From NCBI RefSeq assembly GCF_020966635.1, contig NZ_JAJKFQ010000001.1, positions 1,550,001 to 1,614,000 of the forward strand: 64,000 nt of DNA, read 5' to 3'. Shown here one piece after another: positions 46,976 through 57,637 of the stretch (its first letter is position 1; each line of letters opens with the position of its first letter). The translations under genes and the position numbers were made by a program. The DNA comes from Stieleria sp. JC731. Its GTDB lineage: Bacteria > Planctomycetota > Planctomycetia > Pirellulales > Pirellulaceae. The notes below the pieces were generated by a model that did not search any database, was not told the DNA's origin, and saw nothing but the letters and a program-made list of their open reading frames with translations.

Positions 46976-46991
46976 TAGGCATCATCGCCAG

Positions 46992-48008
46992 TTAGGCGAG
47001 CAACGGTGCGTCGAAGTAGACTTTTCCGTCCGGCGTCCAACGCACCGATTCAACGGTCGCTTTGCAGCGTACGGGGCCGGTTTCCATATCAAACAGCCGA
47101 GCGGCCAAGTTCCCGTGGATCATCTCGCGAAGTCCGACGTAGGAAGTGGTGAGCCGAGGGTTGATTTCGATGACGCAGTCTTGGCTGGGTTCGTCACCGA
47201 GGATCAGGTCCAAGCCGACAAAGCCGCGGGCGGTTGGCGGCATCGCCGCAATGGCACGCGAAGCAATCGCAGTGGCGCGACGTTGTGATTCATCGTCCAG
47301 CGGTCCACAGCCGCCGCTGTAGTTGCAGTGTTCCGGGCTGATGACCTGAGAAACCGCGGGCAAGAACGTTTGGTAGTTGCCCGATGCAAGATAGGAGATC
47401 GAAATGCTTCGGCCATTCATCCAGCCTTGCATAATCGATCCGGTCTTGAGCGCCTTTCGTGCTTCGCGAAAGTCGCTGAACGTTTCAATCTCTTGGGTGC
47501 CACAGCCATCGCGAGGCTTGATGACGAACTTGTGGCAGTCGGCAAGGACGCCGATCATGCGTTCGTCTTCGGGGGCAACAAAAGGTGGGTGGTTGACCCC
47601 GGCACGGTGCAGCAACTGTGCTGTTAGCAATTTGTCGCTGGCGACGCGCAGAAAGTCGCCGCTGCCAGCGATCACATCGACTCCGGCGCTACGCAGAACG
47701 CCGACGCCTTTGGCTAGCAAACCATCGACTTCGGGAGCAATGATCAGGGCTGCATCGCAACCGGCAGCAGCCTTGGCCCACTGTGCCCAAAGCGGACTGC
47801 CGTTGTCGAATTTAATTTTCGTTGTCGCTTCACATTCGACATCCAGTTGTTCATCAAGAACAACGGTGGTTTCGGCGAACTTTGAAACGTCTGCGACCAG
47901 TGCGCGAAGCATGGCTTCGCCTTCACTGCGCAACTCGTCCAAGCCCGCTTCATCGGTCGCCCCGACCAATCCGCCTCCGCAGACATATTCACCGACGAAA
48001 ATGTTCAA
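46992..48008 (-). CDS. mfnD: ATP-grasp ligase, MfnD-like (tyramine/tyrosine-glutamate ligase)
   Basis: A 338-aa ATP-grasp enzyme. The nucleotide-binding region contains KFVIKPRDGCGTQEI (about 166-180), and the metal-binding end is CVIEINPRLTTSYVGLREMI. N-terminal MNIFVGEYVCGGG is typical of this subfamily. MfnD in methanogens adds glutamate to tyramine for methanofuran, and bacterial homologues in C1 clusters probably act on the tyrosine-based version. It is upstream of mfnF with 228 bp between, containing repeat copy C, so the genes may not be one transcript. Confidence 0.83.
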   Translation of the reverse strand: MNIFVGEYVCGGGLVGATDEAGLDELRSEGEAMLRALVADVSKFAETTVVLDEQLDVECEATTKIKFDNGSPLWAQWAKAAAGCDAALIIAPEVDGLLAKGVGVLRSAGVDVIAGSGDFLRVASDKLLTAQLLHRAGVNHPPFVAPEDERMIGVLADCHKFVIKPRDGCGTQEIETFSDFREARKALKTGSIMQGWMNGRSISISYLASGNYQTFLPAVSQVISPEHCNYSGGCGPLDDESQRRATAIASRAIAAMPPTARGFVGLDLILGDEPSQDCVIEINPRLTTSYVGLREMIHGNLAARLFDMETGPVRCKATVESVRWTPDGKVYFDAPLLA

Positions 48009-48022
48009 AGCACAATCCTTTC

Positions 48023-48343
48023 CTAAAAGATGCCCAAATGATCCCTAGCCTCATCCGTCATGCGATCGGGAGACCACGGGGGATCCATCACAACTTTGAC
48101 CTCGCAAGAGTCCACTTCTTCGAGCTCTTCAGCGGCCGCCTTTGTGCCGGCAACCAATTGAGGGCCTGCCGGGCACATGGGACTGGTCATCGTCATGTCG
48201 ATTTGGACATCGTGTCGTCCATCTTCTTTCTCATCCGAGACGTTAACGACGTAGATCAATCCCAGGTCTACAATGTTAACGTATAGTTCCGGATCGATCA
48301 CCTGCTTTAGTGATTCACGGACCTTGTCTTCTGCTAAAGCCAT
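48023..48343 (-). CDS. sufT: MIP18/SufT-family iron-sulfur assembly factor
   Basis: A 106-aa protein from the Met at 48343, six bases after the sufD stop. The longer frame to 48490 overlaps sufD and does not fit. It contains KQVIDPELYVNIVDLGLIYV (DUF59 motif) and the conserved Cys in MTSPMCPAGPQ. SufT-like proteins mature Fe-S enzymes when demand is high. It is the last gene of the suf cluster, after sufD, a common arrangement. The same domain occurs in PaaD, but context supports Fe-S assembly. Confidence 0.9.
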   Translation of the reverse strand: MALAEDKVRESLKQVIDPELYVNIVDLGLIYVVNVSDEKEDGRHDVQIDMTMTSPMCPAGPQLVAGTKAAAEELEEVDSCEVKVVMDPPWSPDRMTDEARDHLGIF

Positions 48344-48348
48344 TTCTC

Positions 48349-49662
48349 TTACTCGTATTCGCGAACTTGGCGGGCGATGGCGGCACCGAGTGCTTCCCGC
48401 ACACTTTCGATGGTGATTCGGTCGAAGATCTGCTGGAAAAAACCAGTCACGATCATTCGGGTTGCTTCTTTCTGTGTGAATCCACGGCAACGTGCATAGA
48501 AGATTTGTTCCTCGTCGACCTTGCTGGTCGTGCTACCGTGCGTGCACCGCACATCGTCGGCTTCGATTTCCAAACCAGGGATCGAATCCGCACGCGCCGA
48601 TGCGGACAGCACCAAGTTATCGTTGCGTTGATAGCCGTCGGTCTTTTGAGCCTTGGGATCGACCTTGATCATCCCACGCCAAACCGTGCGGCTGTTGTCT
48701 TGCTGAGCGGCCTTGTACAAAAAGTCACTATGGCAACTTGGTGCCCGGTGGTGCTGCTGGGTGTGATAGGCCAAGTGTTGGCGTGCTTCGGTAAACATCA
48801 CACCGTTGACTTGGCTGTCGGCACCAGGGCCGATCAAGTCGACAGTTTGATTGACTTTTGAAAGCATCGAACCCATCGCCGCGATCGTCCACTGCAAAGT
48901 GCAGTCCCGGTCGATCACCGCTTTCTGCTGTGCGAAGTGATACGCTTTGTGTCCCCATTCCTGCAGGCTGACAAACCGCAGGTGCGAACCGGGCTTTTGG
49001 ATCAGTTCGATCGAGCCGAGGTGCAGTCCGCCCGCATTTGGATCCAAGCTGTTGGACTCGTGCAACACGGTCGCTTCGGCGCCTTCTTCGAGCACAATCA
49101 GTGTGTGCGTCGTGTCGGTTCCGCCGTCGCTCATAATTGAGCCGATGTGCAGCGGCTGGCTGATCGTGACGCCACGGGGGACGTACAAGAACTGTCCACC
49201 GGCCATGAATGCCGCGTGCAGAGCAGCAAATTTGTCATGGTCGGGATCAAAAGCGGTAAACAGGTGTGGGCGGACAAGGTCCGCGTGCGTACCGGCCAGC
49301 TCGCTAAGCGGTCCAAAGACCACGCCTTTGGAAGCCAGTTCGTCGCTGAGCGAGTGTTGCACCACAGCGCTATCGACGGTTTCGATTCGGCCGCCGAGCT
49401 GGACGCCTTCGACCAACTGGTGTGGACTGGATTCAAGTTCGGCAGGTGTATCGCCGAGACTTGGCAGTCCATACTTACCGAGCTGGAAAGTACGAATGTC
49501 GGTACGGATCCATTCTTCGTGCCGGCGGTGCGGCCAATCCATTTTTGAAGCGTGTTCGAACGCTTCGCGACGCAGTGCGACTAACCAGTCCGGCTCGGCG
49601 ACTTGTTCTAGCAAAGCCTCGAAACCGGCTTCATCGAAAGCGTGAACGGTGGAAGATGACAT
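48349..49662 (-). CDS. sufD: SufD, FeS cluster scaffold complex subunit
   Basis: Partner of SufB in the SufBC2D scaffold, 437 aa. The beta-helix core runs from about 140 to 380. The His equivalent to E. coli SufD His360 appears in DDVRCTHGSTTSKVDEEQIF. The N-terminal helical domain is present. It follows sufB after a 225-bp gap and precedes sufT almost directly. No cysteine desulfurase (SufS) gene is present in this window. Confidence 0.95.
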   Translation of the reverse strand: MSSSTVHAFDEAGFEALLEQVAEPDWLVALRREAFEHASKMDWPHRRHEEWIRTDIRTFQLGKYGLPSLGDTPAELESSPHQLVEGVQLGGRIETVDSAVVQHSLSDELASKGVVFGPLSELAGTHADLVRPHLFTAFDPDHDKFAALHAAFMAGGQFLYVPRGVTISQPLHIGSIMSDGGTDTTHTLIVLEEGAEATVLHESNSLDPNAGGLHLGSIELIQKPGSHLRFVSLQEWGHKAYHFAQQKAVIDRDCTLQWTIAAMGSMLSKVNQTVDLIGPGADSQVNGVMFTEARQHLAYHTQQHHRAPSCHSDFLYKAAQQDNSRTVWRGMIKVDPKAQKTDGYQRNDNLVLSASARADSIPGLEIEADDVRCTHGSTTSKVDEEQIFYARCRGFTQKEATRMIVTGFFQQIFDRITIESVREALGAAIARQVREYE

Positions 49663-49887
49663 TGAATGTTATTGGAGATAATTGAAGTACAGCTTGGGTC
49701 GCGCCGGTGTTGGGGTCGGCGTCAATCAATCACGGATCGGGCGCGTTGTACACAGCCCGATGAAAGCTTGGCGGCGGCGAACTTCAGCACGGTGCTAAGG
49801 TCAGCACGATGCTTAAGCGATACTGTGTTTAAACAACACGATGCCTAAATAACACGTGCTTCGCCGCCGAAGGCGTCGGCATTCGGA

Positions 49888-51294
49888 CTAGCCGACGCTG
49901 CCTTCCATTTGCAGTTGAATCAAGCGATTCATTTCGATGGCGTATTCCATCGGCAGTTCTTTCACGAGTGGCTCGATAAAGCCATTGACGATCATCGTGC
50001 TGGCTTCTTGTTCGGTCAGGCCGCGTGACAGCAGGTAGAACATCTGCTCTTCACCGATTCGCGAAACGCTCGCTTCGTGTCCGATCTGGACATCCTGTTC
50101 GCTGATTTCGATGTACGGGTAAGTGTCGCTGCGGCTTTCCGGATCCAAGATCAGTGCGTCGCAAACGACGTTGTTCTTGCTGTTGTGGGCACCCGGTTGA
50201 ACGGCTACCAGGCCACGATAGCTGCTTCGTCCGCCATTCTTACTGATGCTTTTGCTGATGATCTGGCCCGTGGTGTTGGGCGCTTCGTGGACCAGCTTGG
50301 CACCGGCGTCCTGGTGCTGACCTGCACTTGCAAACGCGATCGAAAGGATCTCGCCGCGAGCGCCGGGTTCTTTCATGTGCACGGCGGGATACTTCATCGT
50401 CAACTTGCTGCCCAAGTTGCCGTCGACCCATTCCATCGTCGCGTCACCGTACGCCCACGCACGTTTCGTGACCAGGTTGTAGATGTTGTTGGCCCAGTTC
50501 TGGATCGTTGTGTAACGGCAGCGGGCGTTCCGTTTGGCAACGACTTCGACAACCGCGCTGTGCAAGCTTTCGGTGCTGTACATCGGCGCGGTGCAGCCTT
50601 CGACGTAGTGCACGTTGGCACCTTCGTCGACCAGGATCAAGGTTCGTTCGAACTGTCCCATGCTTTCGGCGTTGATGCGGAAGTACGCTTGCAATGGGAA
50701 ATCAATCGTCACGCCTTTGGGGACGTAAATGAATGAACCGCCGGACCAGACCGCACTGTTGAGCGCGGCGAACTTGTTGTCCTCCGGCGGAATGACTTTG
50801 CCGAAGTACTCACGCAGCAGTTCGGGATGTTCGCGAACGGCGGTGTCAGTGTCGGTGAAGATAACGCCTTTCTTGGCAAGGTCTTCTTCCAGCGACCCGT
50901 AGACAACTTCACTTTCGAACTGTGCCTTCACACCGGCCAAGAACTTTTTCTCGGCTTCGGGAATGCCCAGCTTGTCGAACGTGTCTTTGATTTCTTGTGG
51001 GACATCATCCCAAGTGCGACCCTGTTGTTCGGTCGGCTTGAGGTAGTAAAAGATGTCCTGGAAATCGATGTCGATGCTTCCGCCCCATTTGGGCATTGGC
51101 TTTGATTCGAAGATATCCAGCGAGCGTAAGCGGAACTCACGCATCCAATCGGGTTCGTCCTTGATGTCCGAAATCTGGTTAACAACCTCGCGGTTCAAAC
51201 CCTTTTTCGCTTTGAACACACCTTTGGTTTCGGTGCGGAAGTTGTACTTATTGATTTCGCCGATTTCGGGCTTACTTGGTGCGTCGGTGCTCAT
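49888..51294 (-). CDS. sufB: SufB, Fe-S cluster scaffold protein
   Basis: Main scaffold subunit on which nascent clusters form, 468 aa from the Met at 51294; the 16 extra codons upstream are unlikely. It starts [18 protein letters not shown] and has the long SufB core with [39 protein letters not shown] and the C-terminal [17 protein letters not shown]. That Cys corresponds to E. coli Cys405, the likely assembly site with SufD His360. Gap to sufC is 80 bp. Confidence 0.97.
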   Translation of the reverse strand: MSTDAPSKPEIGEINKYNFRTETKGVFKAKKGLNREVVNQISDIKDEPDWMREFRLRSLDIFESKPMPKWGGSIDIDFQDIFYYLKPTEQQGRTWDDVPQEIKDTFDKLGIPEAEKKFLAGVKAQFESEVVYGSLEEDLAKKGVIFTDTDTAVREHPELLREYFGKVIPPEDNKFAALNSAVWSGGSFIYVPKGVTIDFPLQAYFRINAESMGQFERTLILVDEGANVHYVEGCTAPMYSTESLHSAVVEVVAKRNARCRYTTIQNWANNIYNLVTKRAWAYGDATMEWVDGNLGSKLTMKYPAVHMKEPGARGEILSIAFASAGQHQDAGAKLVHEAPNTTGQIISKSISKNGGRSSYRGLVAVQPGAHNSKNNVVCDALILDPESRSDTYPYIEISEQDVQIGHEASVSRIGEEQMFYLLSRGLTEQEASTMIVNGFIEPLVKELPMEYAIEMNRLIQLQMEGSVG

Positions 51295-51374
51295 CGTTCT
51301 ATTGGATCTCCACGACCTGGAGTGAAGTGTATTGTTGGGCAATCAAACACGGCAAAGTGACCGCGTCTGAAGAG

Positions 51375-52190
51375 TTAGACGATCGCTTCTTCGGCGAGCA
51401 TCTCTTGGTTGCGTGCTTCGGCTTCTGGATAAGCCTTGCGAATTCGGTCGTATCCTTGGCGGTGAAGTTCTTCGGCAAGTTCTTTGCCGCCGGTTTCGAC
51501 AAGTCGTCCGCCCAGCATCACGTGCGTGAATTCTGGTGGGTTGTGCTCAAGCAATTTGTCGTGGTGCGTGATGATCAGCAGACCCATTTTCTGGTGACCG
51601 ATATCAGCGATCGACTCACTGGCCAAACGAACCGCGTCGGCATCAAGGCCGGAGTCGGTTTCGTCCAGCACGGCAAACTTGGGTTGCAGCATCGCCAATT
51701 GAAGGATCTCGGCACGCTTCATTTCGCCACCGGAGAATCCGTCGTTGACATAGCGACGAGCGAACTCGACATCCATGCGGAGGTGCTCCATCTTGTCCTT
51801 CAGTTCCTTGCGGAACTCTCGCATCGGAATCAGTTCTTCGCCTTCCTTACGATCGGGACGTCGCACATTGGTGGTCGCGTGACGCAAGAAGTCGGCCATC
51901 TTGACGCCGGGGATCGCCATCGGACGTTGAAATGCCATGAAGATCCCCGCACGAGCACGCTCGTCGGGTTCCATCTCCAAAACGTCTGCACCGTCAAGCG
52001 TGATCGATCCGCTGGTGACTTCGTATCCTGGGTGTCCCATGATCGCCAAGCCCAGCGTGCTTTTGCCGCTACCGTTGGGGCCCATCAATGCGTGGGTTTC
52101 GCCATGGTTGATGGTCAGGTTGACGCCTCGCAGGATCGGCTTGTCACCGACGGAAACGTGAAGGTCTTCGATTTTCAAGACGTGAGTCAT
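51375..52190 (-). CDS. sufC: SufC, Fe-S assembly ATPase
   Basis: ABC-type ATPase driving the SufBCD scaffold, 271 aa. Walker A GPNGSGKST (37-45), SufC-type signature NDGFSGGEMKRAEILQLAM, Walker B FAVLDETDSGLD. It is soluble, unlike transporter ATPases. It lies between sufR and sufB, so the order is sufR-sufC-sufB-sufD-sufT, differing from the E. coli sufABCDSE order. Confidence 0.97.
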   Translation of the reverse strand: MTHVLKIEDLHVSVGDKPILRGVNLTINHGETHALMGPNGSGKSTLGLAIMGHPGYEVTSGSITLDGADVLEMEPDERARAGIFMAFQRPMAIPGVKMADFLRHATTNVRRPDRKEGEELIPMREFRKELKDKMEHLRMDVEFARRYVNDGFSGGEMKRAEILQLAMLQPKFAVLDETDSGLDADAVRLASESIADIGHQKMGLLIITHHDKLLEHNPPEFTHVMLGGRLVETGGKELAEELHRQGYDRIRKAYPEAEARNQEMLAEEAIV

Positions 52191-52307
52191 ATTCGCTTGA
52201 CTTCTAATTATTGGCTGCGGTTTGTGACTAAAAACTTTGTATTACTAAACTGATCTTGGTTCGTTCTGGCAGGGCGACGAAAAGCCGTTAGCCCCGCGAA
52301 GCATCTG

Positions 52308-53057
52308 CTAACCCCGCGAAGCATTTGCCGATTCGCCGTTTAGCGAGTTACTCGGGTGCCGTTGGTGCTCTGTCGAGTCGGCCAAGGCAAACTGGCAACA
52401 GGCGTCACCATCTTTGCGGCATTGGCTTAAATGCACCGGTTTGCCTAGCGCTTCGGACAGCAGCAGTTCTTCCAGTCGGCACATCGAATGGTCGTGCTCA
52501 CCATTGGCGAGTGTCGGGAAGGGACACGAACTAATGTCCAAAACCGGCAATTCACCTTCGGAAACAACGTCACTGCGGACTCGACGTTCGGACAACAGCT
52601 TGCTCAAAAGCCGCATCCGATCTTCGAGTGGTGCAGATCCATCCAATCGCGCCTCGTGCAACCGGCTGGCGTATTCCTTGCCCAAGCGTTTTGCGATGCC
52701 AATCAACATTCGATCGCGAAGCTCTGGGTCTTCGATCGCAAGCAGCTCCTGCCACATCGCCTCGGCCAGTTCAGTCGAGTCGGCGCTGTTGGTTCGGCGG
52801 CCTTGATCGGTCAGTCGGTACTGGAATGTCGGTCGCCCGCGTCCTGCAACAACTTTCTCGCGCTCGATCAATCCACGGTCGAGCATCCGGTCAACTCGCT
52901 GGCGTACGGCGGTCGCAGTAACGCCCAGGCGATCAATCAGCTCTCCGATCCCAATCAGCTCGCCGGTCGGAATTGCTCGTAGCAGTTCACGATCGACAGA
53001 CCGCACCACCGCATGGTCGGCTGCCGAGTTGTCGGACTTGCCATTCGCTGTACGCAT
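52308..53057 (-). CDS. sufR: SufR-type Fe-S cluster-sensing repressor
   Basis: A 249-aa regulator. An N-terminal winged helix-turn-helix (about 22-85, IGIGELIDRLGVTATAVRQR) is followed by a cysteine-containing domain: Cys178 (SSCPFPTLANGEHDHSMC), Cys193, Cys213 and Cys220/221, the ligand pattern of SufR. In cyanobacteria and actinobacteria SufR with a cluster represses suf genes; loss of the cluster relieves this. It is the first gene of the suf cluster, and a palindrome lies 85 bp upstream. Confidence 0.93.
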   Translation of the reverse strand: MRTANGKSDNSAADHAVVRSVDRELLRAIPTGELIGIGELIDRLGVTATAVRQRVDRMLDRGLIEREKVVAGRGRPTFQYRLTDQGRRTNSADSTELAEAMWQELLAIEDPELRDRMLIGIAKRLGKEYASRLHEARLDGSAPLEDRMRLLSKLLSERRVRSDVVSEGELPVLDISSCPFPTLANGEHDHSMCRLEELLLSEALGKPVHLSQCRKDGDACCQFALADSTEHQRHPSNSLNGESANASRG

Positions 53058-53141
53058 GACCAGAATCAGAGGTGGTTGGGACTAAAAAGCAACTGAAATC
53101 GACTTGCAACACTCTTACTTTTGCAAGCCTCGGCATTTTTG

Positions 53142-53155
53142 ACAACTACTGTTGT
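53142..53155. promoter_or_regulatory. Candidate SufR operator
   Basis: ACAAC (53142-53146) and GTTGT (53151-53155) form a perfect palindrome with a 4-base centre. Cyanobacterial SufR binds CAAC-N6-GTTG; here the spacing between the CAAC and GTTG half-sites is four. It sits 85 bp upstream of sufR, in a region otherwise without genes (53058-53516) shared with divergent gdh. Confidence 0.5.
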
Positions 53156-53516
53156 TAAAAAACAGAGCCCACCACCCGATGAAGTCGGGATAACGGCAGT
53201 CGTGTCCCCTTTGCTGCCAATTTTTCGGTTTGGATAGCAATTTAACGGCGGCTAACCGACAGTCAGAATCTGCCCCAAACAGCGGTCACCACCCCCTAAT
53301 AAGCTGCCGCGACGCTTGGTACGATTCGTTTTCAGCGGGTCAGCGCAAACCCGGTTTTCCCATTTGCTTTCTTTTAGGGCGTCATAATCATCCGCCCGGA
53401 CAGATGGGCTTTTCGGGATACGCTTGTCCTGTAATCCTTCCCCACCAATCGTTAGAAGCTGAAGCGATTTGCTTGCGGCTTTCCTTTCTAAACGCCCCCT
53501 CCAGTAGCGATTTGCC

Positions 53517-54620
53517 ATGAAAGCCGTCGCGGTTAAACCCGGCACTCCCAACAGCGTTCACCTGACCGAGGTTCATGAGCCGTCCCTCGATGCATTCCCC
53601 GATGGCAACGGCGTTTTAGTTAAAACGTTGAAAGTCGGCGTCGACGCCACCGATCGTGAAATCAACGAAGCGTTGTATGGAAACGCTCCCGAAGGTGACG
53701 ACTACCTCGTGATCGGACACGAATCCTTCGGTGTTGTCGAAGCGGTCGGTCCCAAAGTTCGTCGCGTCAAGCCAGGCGACTATGTGACCGCTACAGTGCG
53801 TCGGCCTGGTGGGTCGATCTATGACATGATCGGCACCAACGACATGACCAGCGAAGAAACCTATTACGAGCGAGGCATCAACCTTCGCCATGGTTTCATG
53901 ACCGAAAAGTTCGCCGACGAGGAGGAGTACATCGTCCGTGTGCCGGAAGGGCTGAAGCACCTGCACGTATTGATGGAGCCAATGAGTTGTGCGGCCAAAG
54001 CGGTTCAGCAGGCTTACGAAGCACAGCAGCGAATGAAAGTCTGGCGTCCCCGCTTGGCTTATGTTCTGGGCTCTGGCCAAATCGGTCTGCTGACGACGCT
54101 TATCTTGAAGCTGCGTGGGCTTGAGGTTTACACGCTGGCTCGCGGCGAAGCTCCAAACTTGAAGAGCGAAATCGTTAGCGGGATGGAAGCGAGCTACATC
54201 AGCACGCGTGAAACATCGATGGAAGAGCTGGTCAAAAAGACCGGAAAGCCAGATCTGATCGTCGACGCAACCGGCAGCAGCATGCTCGCTTTCCAAGCGA
54301 TGCAGCACGTCGGTCACAACGGCGTGGTTGTTTGGACCAGCATCACCGGCGGTGATAAAAACCTGGAAATCCCCTCGGACAACGTCAATTTGAACTGGGT
54401 CTTGGGTAACAAGTTGCTGCTCGGCAGCGTCAACGGAAACCGCACCCACTTCGAAAGCGGGATCCGCGATTTGGCCCTCGGCGACATGATGTTCCCCGGC
54501 GTTCTGGACAAAATCCTGACTCACCCAGTCGACGGCCTGGATAATTACCAGGAAATGATGCGTCTGTTGGTCGAAGAAAAGGATGCACTCAAGGTGTACG
54601 TCAACGTCGCCGAAGAGTGA
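53517..54620 (+). CDS. Zinc-type glucose 1-dehydrogenase
   Basis: Medium-chain dehydrogenase oxidising glucose with NAD(P)+, 367 aa. The archaeal-type glucose dehydrogenase features are clear: [17 protein letters not shown] at about 40-56 (with Asp in place of the usual catalytic Cys, as in Haloferax), [12 protein letters not shown], and the C-terminal NNVNL-type end. Rossmann motif is [13 protein letters not shown] near 180. The order of zinc ligands is that of this subfamily. It may feed an oxidative or Entner-Doudoroff-like pathway; flanking genes do not show which. A 10-bp perfect hairpin follows the stop. Confidence 0.9.
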   Translation: MKAVAVKPGTPNSVHLTEVHEPSLDAFPDGNGVLVKTLKVGVDATDREINEALYGNAPEGDDYLVIGHESFGVVEAVGPKVRRVKPGDYVTATVRRPGGSIYDMIGTNDMTSEETYYERGINLRHGFMTEKFADEEEYIVRVPEGLKHLHVLMEPMSCAAKAVQQAYEAQQRMKVWRPRLAYVLGSGQIGLLTTLILKLRGLEVYTLARGEAPNLKSEIVSGMEASYISTRETSMEELVKKTGKPDLIVDATGSSMLAFQAMQHVGHNGVVVWTSITGGDKNLEIPSDNVNLNWVLGNKLLLGSVNGNRTHFESGIRDLALGDMMFPGVLDKILTHPVDGLDNYQEMMRLLVEEKDALKVYVNVAEE

Positions 54621-55103
54621 AAAGACGCGTGATCTAATTCGATCGGCCCCGTCTGGCGGAATGGGCCGATCGAGAGATGTTGGTGTGGCAATGTGACTCG
54701 ATCGGTGCTGGGCGGGTGCTCAGGTCGATCGACGTAACAATCTTGTGTTCGATCAGACAGAACCGTTGACTTGCCATTGCCGCCGATAGCGGTGTCTGAT
54801 AGCTTCACGCGAATTGAATCCGGGTAAGTTGCCCGGACTTTGCCTCGAATGCCGGATGAATCGGCAATTCGACTGTCCAGAACCGCATCTTTTCAATCTT
54901 TTGCGGTACTTGGGACGTGCAAAGCGTTCGATTTTTTCCACCAACCCCCTGAATCTGCCGCGAGCAAGTCACAGCGATCGCCTCTTGCGAACGATGGACA
55001 TCTTCTCCTCCTTCGCGGCGTCTAGCACGAGAGCCCAGGAAAGTGGCCTCAGACGCAATTTTTTTAGAAGCGAAGCTCGCCTAGGATTCTACCGGAAAGA
55101 CAC
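54621..55103. other. Spacer between glucose dehydrogenase and rpsA (483 bp)
   Basis: No gene seen. It starts with the hairpin at 54640-54672 and should contain the rpsA promoter and a leader, with a run of seven T at about 55059. Confidence 0.5.
54640..54672. terminator. Hairpin after the glucose dehydrogenase gene
   Basis: CGATCGGCCC (54640-54649) and GGGCCGATCG (54663-54672) are perfect 10-bp inverted repeats, 19 bp after the stop codon. No T-run follows, so termination efficiency is uncertain. Confidence 0.55.
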
Positions 55104-56897
<1,794 letters not shown>

Positions 56898-56925
56898 GTT
56901 CCTAAATTCGACTGCTGAATAACGA

Positions 56926-56961
56926 AAGCCTCCCATCGGATCACCGGTGGGAGGCTTTTTC
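56926..56961 (+). terminator. Intrinsic terminator after rpsA
   Basis: AGCCTCCCATCGG (56927-56939) pairs with CCGGTGGGAGGCT (56944-56956) with a near-perfect stem and a 4-base loop, followed by five T. Confidence 0.88.
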
Positions 56962-56964
56962 TAC

Positions 56965-57141
56965 AACCCTGAGCCGAAACGCGTTAGCGTCGGTTCCCCA
57001 CGGGCTCTGCAATCGGTAGTGGACGAAGCGATGAGTCCCTCCGCCTGAATGCCTACCAGGACAACCTTGAGCCGAAACGCGTTAGCGTCGGTTCTCGACG
57101 GACTCTGCCCGCAATCTGTAGTGGACGAAGCGATGAGTCCC
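56965..57141. repeat. Two direct repeats related to the REP family
   Basis: Units at 56965-57039 and 57063-57141 share AACC-TGAGCCGAAACGCGTTAGCG and a second part ending GTGGACGAAGCGATGAGTCC, with GGACTC/GAGTCC ends that can pair. The first part closely resembles the left arm of the REP units around the RAYT gene at 12 kb, so the two sets look related. They fill the spacer between convergent rpsA and the GNAT gene. Confidence 0.7.
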
Positions 57142-57169
57142 GTCCAGTCACAAACTCTCGTTTCCCATC

Positions 57170-57580
57170 CTATTGGCCACGCCGGATCCAGCACGAACCG
57201 TGCGCCTGCATGCCAATATGCGGGTAATAACTTTCTGCTGCGGGGGCGGCCAACAGAATCAAGTTGGTTCCCAGGCCTGCATGCTGATGCGATTGTTCGA
57301 TCAGTCGTTTGCCGATGCCTTTTCGTTGAAATTGAACGTCGACGGCCAGGTCTGACAAATAGGTGCAGTAACAAAAGTCTGTGATCGAGCGGGCGATCCC
57401 AACCAGTAACCCTGACTGGTCGCGTGCCGTTACGATCAGGTCGGCGTGTTGAAGCATCTTCGCAATGACGTCCGGTGAATCCACAGGACGCCGATCCGCG
57501 AGTGTCGAACGTTTCAACACGTCAATGAATTCGCCGCTCGAAAGCTCCGGCTCTAAACCATACAAGACGTCCATCACCAC
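57170..57580 (-). CDS. GNAT-family N-acetyltransferase
   Basis: Acetyl-CoA-dependent transferase of unknown substrate, 136 aa. The acetyl-CoA-binding motif A is [17 protein letters not shown], with the preceding strand [12 protein letters not shown]- and C-terminal parts are compact, the C-terminus having [14 protein letters not shown] typical of motif B. Isolated gene convergent with rpsA. Confidence 0.88.
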   Translation of the reverse strand: MVMDVLYGLEPELSSGEFIDVLKRSTLADRRPVDSPDVIAKMLQHADLIVTARDQSGLLVGIARSITDFCYCTYLSDLAVDVQFQRKGIGKRLIEQSHQHAGLGTNLILLAAPAAESYYPHIGMQAHGSCWIRRGQ

Positions 57581-57637
57581 CTCAGGCTCGCAGTTACTAT
57601 GACCGATCGATCTATAGCTTAAACACCTGCGAACCGC

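Noticed and set aside
51276-52253. A 325-aa frame antisense to sufC
   Set aside because: Shadow of the conserved sufC gene; no family resemblance.
53616-54524. A 302-aa frame antisense to glucose dehydrogenase
   Set aside because: Shadow frame with His/Asp/Val-rich composition and no domain.
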